14,054 nt of DNA from CAYZJD01 sp964478455 (lineage in GTDB: Bacteria > Acidobacteriota > Terriglobia > Bryobacterales > Bryobacteraceae). Below are positions 5,822-12,277 of the stretch, piece after piece. The DNA lies in assembly GCA_964478455.1 (NCBI GenBank), contig CAYZJD010000083.1, forward strand, positions 1-14,054, given 5' to 3'. Below the pieces are notes generated by a model, which had not been told where the DNA came from, did not search any database, and saw nothing but the letters and a program-made list of their open reading frames with translations. Within the stretch, counting starts at the first letter, position 1. Each line of letters starts with the position of its first letter. A program made the translations under genes and the position numbers.

Positions 5822-6564
5822 GCGCCGGGCAGCCACGGGGCACACGGGCGCCCCACGGGAGCGCGGAGCCGGATCCGGCGCGCTGGGTGCAGGCCATGTT
5901 CGGCCGCGTCGCCGGACGTTACGACCTCCTGAATCACCTGCTCAGCTTCAACATGGACCGCGCCTGGAGACGCCGCTCCGTGCGGCGCGTACGGGAAATC
6001 CTGGCCCGGCCCGGTGCGCGCGTCGTCGACCTGTGCTGCGGCACGGGCGACCTGATGCTGGGACTCGAGAAGGAGCGCGGCGGTGTCGTTTTCGGCAGCG
6101 ACTTCTGCCGCCCGATGCTCCTCGAGGCGCGCGAGAAGATCCGTCGCGGACGGGGCAGGTCCCGGCTGTTTGAGGCGGACGCCCTCCGGCTCCCGCTCGC
6201 GGATGGCTCGATTGACCTGATCACCGTCGCGTTCGGCTTTCGCAACCTCGCCGACTACCGGGCCGGGCTTGTCGAGATGAGGCGCGTGCTCAGGCCCCAG
6301 GGCGTTGCGGCAATCCTCGAGTTCTCCCGGCCGCCGAACCGGCTGTTCGCGCGGTTCTACGATTTGTACTCGCGGCGGGTGCTGCCGGTGCTGGGCGGCG
6401 CGATCTCCGGCGCGCGCGACGCCTACGAGTACCTGCCGGAGTCCGTGCGGAACTTCCCGAACGCCGAGGAACTGGCGCAGGAGATGCGCCGTGCCGGCTT
6501 CTCGCAGCTTGAGTACGAGCGGATGACGGGCGGGATCGTGGCGCTGCACCTGGGCAGAGCGTGA
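5818..6564 (+). CDS. menG: Demethylmenaquinone/ubiquinone C-methyltransferase (UbiE/MenG)
   Basis: SAM-dependent methyltransferase that methylates demethylmenaquinone (or the ubiquinone precursor), the late C-methylation of the quinone ring at the inner membrane. 248 residues from ATG 5818. Motif I is VVDLCCGTGDL (about residues 68-78), the acidic loop is GSDFCRPML, then EADALRLPLADGSIDLITVAFGFRNL, and the UbiE signature RNFPNAEELAQEMRRAGF lies near residues 210-228. The region FGRVAGRYDLLNHLLSFNMDRAWRRR matches the family's opening. The first about 20 residues (rich in Gly, Pro and Arg) are unconserved. The start overlaps the aroB stop by 4 nt, so coupled translation is likely. AroB feeds chorismate, from which menaquinone is made, giving the pair metabolic sense. 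Menaquinone rather than ubiquinone is an inference from the suspected phylum. Confidence 0.93.
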   Translation: MSAGQPRGTRAPHGSAEPDPARWVQAMFGRVAGRYDLLNHLLSFNMDRAWRRRSVRRVREILARPGARVVDLCCGTGDLMLGLEKERGGVVFGSDFCRPMLLEAREKIRRGRGRSRLFEADALRLPLADGSIDLITVAFGFRNLADYRAGLVEMRRVLRPQGVAAILEFSRPPNRLFARFYDLYSRRVLPVLGGAISGARDAYEYLPESVRNFPNAEELAQEMRRAGFSQLEYERMTGGIVALHLGRA

Positions 6565-6567
6565 GAA

Positions 6568-6595
6568 GAACGGGTCACCCCTGAATCGCCCGTTC
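6568..6595. terminator. Hairpin between convergent gene ends, weak terminator candidate
   Basis: GAACGGG (6568-6574) pairs perfectly with CCCGTTC (6589-6595) across a 14-nt loop, starting 3 nt after the menG stop and covering the stop region of the convergent small gene. The two stops are only 10 bp apart, so a shared bidirectional hairpin would fit. No T-tract follows on either strand, so intrinsic termination is unproven. Confidence 0.3.
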
Positions 6596-6871
6596 GAGGG
6601 CCTCTTCGAGCTTCTCCTTGGTGAGCGAAGTGCTGATGAACAATTCCTGCCGGGCCCCGGCGCTGAAGGCGATCGCCTTCCATCCGTTGGTGGTGGGCAC
6701 CGTGACCCGGATCTTCACCTTGCCCCTGGCATCGCGCACGGCGCGGATCACGCCGGGGATCACCGAGCGCACCTCCGAGTTGTCATCGAGGAGGCGCTCG
6801 AGCACCTCGCGCACGCCCTCGATGATGCTGTGCTCCACCTTGAGCTTGCCCTGGGCGGTTCGCAGACGCAT
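6575..6871 (-). CDS. DUF2103-like small protein of unknown function
   Basis: 98 residues from ATG 6871 (MRLRTAQGKLKVEHSIIEGV onward). The order of features, an HSIIEGVREVLERL helix, then VRSVIPGVIRAVR, KVKIRVTVPTTNGWKAIAFSAGARQELFIST and a C-terminal LTKEKLEEALERA helix, resembles DUF2103, a family of about 100-residue proteins sometimes described as metal-binding. That match is from memory of family members such as the cyanobacterial ones and is not verified. The His-Ser pair at the start is a family hallmark. An upstream ATG at 6922 would add 17 residues that run into a dispersed repeat and lack likeness, so 6871 is preferred although its Shine-Dalgarno sequence is poor. The gene lies downstream of pcm in the same direction across a 128-bp repeat-bearing spacer, and converges with menG. 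No signal peptide or membrane segment is seen. Confidence 0.65.
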   Translation of the reverse strand: MRLRTAQGKLKVEHSIIEGVREVLERLLDDNSEVRSVIPGVIRAVRDARGKVKIRVTVPTTNGWKAIAFSAGARQELFISTSLTKEKLEEALERAIQG

Positions 6872-6885
6872 CCTGAATTCATTAC

Positions 6886-6994
6886 ACCACCAAGACACCA
6901 AGGAATTTGATGATTGACTCATTGGCTCATTGACTCATTGAATTGCCGACTTGCCTTGGGATTCCGATCTTGGTGTTCTTGGTGTCTTGGTGGT
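6886..6994. repeat. 17-bp inverted repeat flanking a 75-nt spacer
   Basis: ACCACCAAGACACCAAG (6886-6902) is exactly reverse-complementary to CTTGGTGTCTTGGTGGT (6978-6994). The right side also has a third CTTGGTGTT unit just before the arm (from 6969), so the motif is internally repeated. It begins 5 bp after the pcm stop (minus strand) and lies between pcm and the DUF2103-like gene. From memory, CACCAAGACACCAAG-type sequences occur as dispersed intergenic repeats in several environmental phyla. A MITE-like or REP-like element, or an RNA hairpin stabilising the pcm transcript end, are both possible. Confidence 0.75.
6915..6938. repeat. Three tandem 8-bp units inside the inverted repeat
   Basis: TGACTCAT, TGGCTCAT, TGACTCAT follow head to tail at 6915-6938, with a partial fourth unit (TGAATTGC). 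This AT-rich stretch occupies the loop of the 17-bp inverted repeat and contrasts with the GC-rich genes on both sides. TGACTCA is itself nearly palindromic (TGA-C-TCA), so it could be a protein-binding site, or simple slippage. Confidence 0.7.
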
Positions 6995-6999
6995 TGAAC

Positions 7000-7668
7000 T
7001 CAGAACTCCCCCTTCCAGCCGTTGCCGCCACGGAGCGGTACGAAGCGGCAGTAGGTGGCGAGGCGGGAGTCGAGGCGCTCGCCGCGCTTGGTGATGACGC
7101 GCAGCTCCTGGTCCCAGAGCGAACCGACAGGGATCACCAAACGACCGATGTGTTTCAATTGTTCGATCAGCTTCGAGGGGACATCCGGGGCGGCGGCGGC
7201 GACGGAGATCGCGTCGTAGGGAGCATGTTCCGCGTATCCCAGCGAGCCGTCGCCGCAAACGACGGTGATGTTCGACGCTCTGCCGGCGGCGTCGAGATTC
7301 CGGCGGGCCTGTTCCACAAGTTCAGGGATGATTTCGATCGAGTACACGTGCGCCGCCAGCGCCCCGAGCACGGCGGCGTGGTAGCCGGAGCCGGAGCCGA
7401 CGTCGAGGACCGTTTCATCACCCTTGAGCTCGAGGCACTCGGCCATCAGCGCGGTCATATAGGGCTGGGAAATCGTCTGGCCATGGCCGATGGGGACGGG
7501 GTCGTCGATGTAGCTCAAGTGGCGGCTCTCGGCCGGCACGAAAAGCTCTCTCGGGATCTCCAGCATGGCCTGAAGCACGCGCGTGTCGCGGATGCCGCGC
7601 GCCTTGAGTTGCCGCTCGACCATCTCACGGCGTCGCGCGGCCCATTCCGCCAGCAGCTCTTCGTTCAC
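7000..7668 (-). CDS. pcm: Protein-L-isoaspartate O-methyltransferase
   Basis: Repairs isoaspartyl damage in aged proteins by SAM-dependent methylation. 222 residues from GTG 7668. Family motifs: REMVERQLKARGI near the start, IGHGQTISQPYMTALM, the SAM motif VLDVGSGSGYHAAVLGAL, the acidic YSIEIIPELVEQARRNL, GDGSLGYAEHAPYDAISVAAA and LIEQLKHIGRLVIPVG. Length is normal for bacterial Pcm. An open frame runs 30 codons further upstream, but that stretch lies inside the tamB-like gene and is not conserved. The GTG overlapping the TamB stop (GTGA) is preferred and makes Pcm the last gene of the envelope operon. In several bacteria Pcm is linked to stationary-phase or periplasmic repair, so sitting behind envelope genes is plausible. 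No signal peptide is evident, so a cytoplasmic location is likely. Confidence 0.93.
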   Translation of the reverse strand: MNEELLAEWAARRREMVERQLKARGIRDTRVLQAMLEIPRELFVPAESRHLSYIDDPVPIGHGQTISQPYMTALMAECLELKGDETVLDVGSGSGYHAAVLGALAAHVYSIEIIPELVEQARRNLDAAGRASNITVVCGDGSLGYAEHAPYDAISVAAAAPDVPSKLIEQLKHIGRLVIPVGSLWDQELRVITKRGERLDSRLATYCRFVPLRGGNGWKGEF

Positions 7669-10600
7669 TTGAATTGTTTCCGGTACTGGAACTCCACTCC
7701 GAACAGCCCGTTCTCCTGGCGTACCGCCTGAACGGACCAGTTTCTGTTCACGTTCCACTCGACGCGAACGGTCTGCTGCTCGTTCTCGGCAAGGTCGGTG
7801 ATGTAAGTGAAAGTAAGGTCCCTGGAGATCTGTTGCTCCAGGATGAGCTGCGGTTGCGGGCTGCTATCGACGCCGGTGATGCGCGGATCGATCTTGATGC
7901 GGCTGACGCCGAAGAAGCGCTGCAAGCCGCCGGACACCTGGGCGGCCAGCGCCTGGCCGATAACGGTGCTGGCGCCGAGCTGCCCCCAGTCCTGTCCCAC
8001 TTCGGTTCGCCGGCCGACCAGGGCAGGGTCGGCCGTAGGCGCCCGCCCGACGGCGAGCAGGGCGATGATCTCGCTGGGCTGGAGCGGCGGATCGGAGCGG
8101 TAGGTGACATTCGGCTTGTGAGGAGGACCGTTGACTCCGATGGTCACGTCGATCCCGCGCACGCGCGTCTCCAAGTCGAGGTTCAACACCGGTTCCAGCC
8201 TGACCGGGTTTAGAAAAAGGATATCTCCCCGGCTGATGTTGTAGCGGTTGCCGAAGAAGAGCACCTCGCCCTGGGTGATGGACACGCGTCCGATGAAGAC
8301 CGGCTTGTAGGGAGTGCCACGGAGCCGCAGGTCGACCTCCGCCTGAATGTCCCGCGTCAGCGTGGTCTCGAACTTCGCGCCGGCGGTGGTGTTGACCCTG
8401 ACGTCGAACTGCATCCCACGCAGGATTTCATTCTGAGCCGCCGGCAGGACCGCCGCCTGCGCAGGCTTTCCGACCACCGAGGCCAGGTCCACGCGCTGAG
8501 TGAAGCCCGAGCGCACGATGGTCAATGTGCCGGACAGCAGGCTGCGGCTCGTGGCGCCGGCGAGGTTCATCGAGGCATTAGCGGTCGTGCTGACGCCTTC
8601 GGGATACCGGACGCGGACCTGTTCGGCAGCCGCCTGCAAACGATAGATCAACTCCTTGCCTCCGAAGTCCACGAAGCCGCCCAGCGTCAGCTTGCCGCCG
8701 CCTGTTTCGGCAGTAACCCTCTCGATGGTCGCCCGGTTATTGGTGAGCAGGATAACGCCGCTTGCCTTGTCGAGCCCGTTAGGCACGTTGCTTAAGTAGA
8801 AGGAGGCGTCTTTGAACTCCAGTCTGCCGGATAAGACCGGTTTGGAAATCGTGCCGCGGACGGTGGCTTGCAGCCGCGAATCACCGGAGGCCGCCAGGCC
8901 GGGTTCGATAGAGTTCAGCGCACTCAGGTTCACGGACCCCCGGATGGCAAGCTGGAGCGGCCTGTCGCCTTCAAGCGAAACCGTTCCCGCGGCTTCCAAA
9001 CTCGCGTCCTTTCCCGTCAACCGCAGCGATTCCAGGCGAGCCGCCGCGCGGTCCACCCGCAGCACAACGGGCCCATGATTGCGCAAGTGGAAGGCGGCAG
9101 CGGCCGGCCTGTTCTTCCGCGGCGTCACTTCCAACAGCGGCAGCTCAAGGGAGGCGCTCCAGGCTTTCGGGTCGAGGCCCCGGCCGGAGAAGACCGCCTT
9201 GCCCTCAGCGAAGACCTCTAGTGGCGACTCACCGCCACCGGAGGCGGGCGACCACCAGGGACGCAGCGCGGCAAGAGACATCCGCGTGAACCGCAACTCG
9301 CCTTGTGCCGGGTATCCCTCCTCCAGGCCCCATGTGCTCCAGCCAGCGATGGAAGCCCCGGCCAGCTCCCCCCCGGCCTGGAGATGCAACGCTCCTCGCT
9401 CGGTTTTCGCCGACAGCTTCAACTCGCCGAGCGGCTTGCGGTCCAGGAGGACTTGCCGCAGCAGGGTGCTTCCTTCCAGGCTGACCACCTGCGGCTTGGA
9501 GTCACGTACACGAGCTTCACCGGCCGCATCGAACTCCACGGTCCCCTCGAGGTTCTCCGGCAGGCCGATCAGAGCGCGAAGACGCGCCAGTGGGATTCGT
9601 GAGCCGGAGAAGCTCGCTCGCGCCGATCCGTTGTTCCAATCGCCTCGCGGGTGGCTGAATTCTCCCTTTCCCGTGATCCTGCCAGGCCCTGCCTCCAGCA
9701 GGGCGGAAGAGATCTCGACGGAGTCCGTGTTGATCCGGAAGTCCGCTTGTGCGCGGTCAAGATGCAGATCGCCGACGGCGGGCTTTGAAGCAGCCAGCCG
9801 GCAGGACGCCTCGGGTGAGCCCAACGTTCCCGCAAGCCGGACGGTACCGGTCAGGACGCCGCGCACGGGCGAGCCAGGCAGCATGTCCTCGATAGCGATG
9901 CGTTCGATGGTCAGGCTGCCCCCGAGGTCGCCGGAGTCCTCGAGCGCCCAGCGGTTGAGCTTGACACTTGCGCTGCCGCGGATGAGAGCGTCATCCCGCC
10001 TTAGCGCGATCTGGCTTGCTCGCACGCTGTCCGCCGAGGCGCTCACTTCGGCGGTGAGCTTGTCAAACCAGCGGCCCTCGAAAAGAAAGTAGGGCAGAGA
10101 AACACGGCCTTCGATCCGCGGCTCGGGCAGCCGGCCCCGAATCGTGCCTTCGAAACGCGCCACCCCGTTGCGAAGAGTGACGGGCAAGCGAGCGGCGGGG
10201 GAATCGCGCACGAGGGCGATCGCCGGCAGCAGATCGTTGAGGTCATGCGACTCGAGATTCACGTGGATGCCGCGTTCGAGTCCGCCGTCAAACTGAATCC
10301 GCGACACGCCCGCTTCCAGCCGCGATTCGGAGAATTCGACCAGCCCGAGCTCCTGGTCGAACGTGAGACCGATGGCGCCGCGCACCGGCAGCCCGCCGGT
10401 TTCGGCGACGATGTCGAGGCGGGCGCTTCCTTCGGCTCGACGCACACTCATGGCATCGAGAATGCCGCCGAGGGTTACCGAACCCGAGACACGGCCGCTC
10501 CAGCCGGCGCGCCGGTAACCGCGCAATTGCAGAAGCTGCTCTGCCTCGAGATCCGTCGCGTCGCCTTCGATCCGGAACCGGCGCGAATCTTGATCCAGGG

Positions 10601-11636
10601 ACGCCCGGCCGGTGAACCAGCCGCCGAAAGCGCCGACGCGCAGTCCATTCATCTCCAGTTGCCCGGGCGTCAGCAGGACAGCGGAGGCAACGCGCACGGG
10701 GGCAACCCGGAGGCCGCCGCGCTCGAAGGCCAAGCCCGCGCCCGTCACCTCGGCCGAGACCAGATAGTCCGAAGGGCCGGAGAAGGTTCCCTTCCCCTTC
10801 AGCGCGAGTTGCCCGCTACGAAGAGGGAGGTTGAACGGCCTCGCGAAATCCTCGGGGTGGAGGTTTCCTTCGAATTGGAAGGCCGCGCGGGTGGACCCGC
10901 CGGCCGCCAGCGTGCCGGTGAGGCGGAGGCTCGAGTTCCCAACGCCAATCGCAAGCGGGGAGAACTCGATGCCGGCCTTAGAGACCGACATCGCGGCATC
11001 CATATCGAGTGGGACGGGCACGGCGGCCGGGGCGCGGAGTTCGAGTTTCCGAAAGCCGACTTGCCCACGGTAGCTGGCAGAACGGCGCTCGTAAAAGAAG
11101 CGTGCATCCAAAGCCTCGCCGTGGAGGTCTAGCGGCGCCGTCTGCGCTCCGACTTCAATCGTTCCCCTGGTGATGGCGAAGCGGCCGACACGCAGCGCAA
11201 GGATGGTCGCAAGCGGATCGGCCCGGCGGACCTTCGGCCGCGGGAGGTTGGTGCGCCCGTCTTCGTAGACGGAGACGTGCAGCCGCGGCTCATCGAGCGC
11301 CAGCAGCTCGATATCGACGTCACGGCGCAGGAAAGACACAACGCGAAGGCCGATGTCGACCGAGCGGCATGCGAACAAAGGCGGCTCGTGCGCTCCCTCC
11401 GTGCCGTGCAGGACGAAGGAGCCGAGCCGCACGTGAAGCCGTCGCCAGTCCAAATGGAACGAGCCGATCTCCGCCCAGCCGCCGGTTGCGCCGTCAATCT
11501 CGCGCACGATCCGCTGGCGCACGCGCTCTCGGAACCAGCCGCTTTGCAGGACAAAGAAGCCCGAAAGCGCGGCCAGCAGCAGCAGGCAAAGCGCGCCCAG
11601 CAAGACCCGGGAAGCGATTCTGAGAGTCCTCCTCAC
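7665..11636 (-). CDS. tamB: TamB-like translocation/assembly or lipid-transport protein (DUF490)
   Basis: A 1323-residue envelope-spanning protein. From GTG 11636 it opens VRRTLRIASRVLLG, then a hydrophobic stretch of about 20 residues (about 12-32) acting as an inner-membrane anchor, then a long periplasmic region of repeated beta-strand modules (AsmA/TamB style groove). The C-terminal 300 residues carry the TamB (DUF490) domain: GRVSITQGEVLFFGNRYNIS, then GDILFLNPVRLEPVLNLDLET, GPPHKPNVTYRSDPPLQPSE, IIALLAVGR and FYxYRKQFK-type ending. TamB family members bridge inner and outer membranes with TamA/Omp85 partners and act in outer-membrane protein assembly or phospholipid transport. Length is typical. 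The start GTG overlaps the stop of the SurA-like gene (GTGA), and its own stop overlaps the pcm start. The open frame runs 19 codons further upstream, with no family likeness. Confidence 0.9.
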   Translation of the reverse strand: MRRTLRIASRVLLGALCLLLLAALSGFFVLQSGWFRERVRQRIVREIDGATGGWAEIGSFHLDWRRLHVRLGSFVLHGTEGAHEPPLFACRSVDIGLRVVSFLRRDVDIELLALDEPRLHVSVYEDGRTNLPRPKVRRADPLATILALRVGRFAITRGTIEVGAQTAPLDLHGEALDARFFYERRSASYRGQVGFRKLELRAPAAVPVPLDMDAAMSVSKAGIEFSPLAIGVGNSSLRLTGTLAAGGSTRAAFQFEGNLHPEDFARPFNLPLRSGQLALKGKGTFSGPSDYLVSAEVTGAGLAFERGGLRVAPVRVASAVLLTPGQLEMNGLRVGAFGGWFTGRASLDQDSRRFRIEGDATDLEAEQLLQLRGYRRAGWSGRVSGSVTLGGILDAMSVRRAEGSARLDIVAETGGLPVRGAIGLTFDQELGLVEFSESRLEAGVSRIQFDGGLERGIHVNLESHDLNDLLPAIALVRDSPAARLPVTLRNGVARFEGTIRGRLPEPRIEGRVSLPYFLFEGRWFDKLTAEVSASADSVRASQIALRRDDALIRGSASVKLNRWALEDSGDLGGSLTIERIAIEDMLPGSPVRGVLTGTVRLAGTLGSPEASCRLAASKPAVGDLHLDRAQADFRINTDSVEISSALLEAGPGRITGKGEFSHPRGDWNNGSARASFSGSRIPLARLRALIGLPENLEGTVEFDAAGEARVRDSKPQVVSLEGSTLLRQVLLDRKPLGELKLSAKTERGALHLQAGGELAGASIAGWSTWGLEEGYPAQGELRFTRMSLAALRPWWSPASGGGESPLEVFAEGKAVFSGRGLDPKAWSASLELPLLEVTPRKNRPAAAAFHLRNHGPVVLRVDRAAARLESLRLTGKDASLEAAGTVSLEGDRPLQLAIRGSVNLSALNSIEPGLAASGDSRLQATVRGTISKPVLSGRLEFKDASFYLSNVPNGLDKASGVILLTNNRATIERVTAETGGGKLTLGGFVDFGGKELIYRLQAAAEQVRVRYPEGVSTTANASMNLAGATSRSLLSGTLTIVRSGFTQRVDLASVVGKPAQAAVLPAAQNEILRGMQFDVRVNTTAGAKFETTLTRDIQAEVDLRLRGTPYKPVFIGRVSITQGEVLFFGNRYNISRGDILFLNPVRLEPVLNLDLETRVRGIDVTIGVNGPPHKPNVTYRSDPPLQPSEIIALLAVGRAPTADPALVGRRTEVGQDWGQLGASTVIGQALAAQVSGGLQRFFGVSRIKIDPRITGVDSSPQPQLILEQQISRDLTFTYITDLAENEQQTVRVEWNVNRNWSVQAVRQENGLFGVEFQYRKQFK

Positions 11637-12277
11637 TCGAGTGCCTTCTCCCGGATCTCGATCCGCGTTTGCGCGCGAGCTTCCTTTAGCCACTGGTCCA
11701 CCAGTCTGTCCACCCTCTGCCCCGCCAGGATCGCTTCAATCTGGGGGCGCGCCTCCTCGAACGACGGCGGTGGTTCCCCGGTCCTATTCTGCCACTCCGG
11801 CAGCAGGTGATTCTGATAGTATTCGAGGCTTTCGGACTCGGTCACCTGCACTCCGGGACGAAAGCGAACCTGAAGGAACCCCGCCACGGCGACCTGCTCG
11901 GCGAGGTACTGTCGAAACTCCTCTTCTCGGACACCGTACTTGCTCAACTGCTCTCGATACGCGGCCTCGGAACCAAAGCGGGTCTTCTTGACCTCGTTCA
12001 GGTAGCCGTCGACAGCGTCGGCTTCCGGCGCCGGGTGCCGGCTCATGTCCATTTCCCGGCGGATCAATGCGCGCTCAATCATTCTCTCCAGGACCGGCCG
12101 TTTGGAGGAGGGGCTGAAATCGGCGGGCGCGCCGTTCAGCAACGCGTGCAGGCGGATCTCGCGCAACAAGTCGCTTTCGGTGAGCGCCTGCCGCCCGACC
12201 GACGCCACAAGGCGGTCGACGATCTCTGTGACGGCCGGCGCCGCCAGGACGAGGAGGAACAGCCAGCGCGAGGCCAT
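11633..12277 (-). CDS. SurA N-domain-like periplasmic chaperone, no PPIase domain
   Basis: 214 residues. The N-terminus MASRWLFLLVLAAPAVTE looks like a short signal peptide, so a periplasmic protein. It continues EIVDRLVASVGRQALTESDLLREIRL, matching the start of the SurA chaperone domain (VDxVxAxVxxxxITxSDL), then KRPVLERMIERALIRREMD, YLNEVKKTRFGSEAAYREQL, YGVREEEFRQYLAEQVAVAGFL and ending with the C-terminal helix FEEARPQIEAILAGQRVDRLVDQWLKEARAQ. In SurA that helix completes the chaperone fold after the parvulin domains, and here both parvulin PPIase domains are absent and the gene is half the usual length. The ATG overlaps the Omp85 stop by 1 nt (TGATG), and the stop overlaps the tamB-like GTG, so it is translated with outer-membrane assembly genes, fitting a chaperone for nascent barrel proteins. 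Confidence 0.8.
   Translation of the reverse strand: MASRWLFLLVLAAPAVTEIVDRLVASVGRQALTESDLLREIRLHALLNGAPADFSPSSKRPVLERMIERALIRREMDMSRHPAPEADAVDGYLNEVKKTRFGSEAAYREQLSKYGVREEEFRQYLAEQVAVAGFLQVRFRPGVQVTESESLEYYQNHLLPEWQNRTGEPPPSFEEARPQIEAILAGQRVDRLVDQWLKEARAQTRIEIREKALE

Noticed and set aside
4433..5845. 470-codon minus-strand open frame over aroB
   Set aside because: Antisense shadow of aroB and the TA stubs, with low-complexity composition and no domain.
5566..6549. 327-codon minus-strand open frame over menG
   Set aside because: Antisense to a clearly coding methyltransferase, with no motif and shadow-like composition.
9079..10092. 337-codon plus-strand open frame opposite the tamB-like gene
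   Set aside because: Shadow frame, Ser/Arg/Pro-rich, inside a continuous 1323-residue TamB-like gene.
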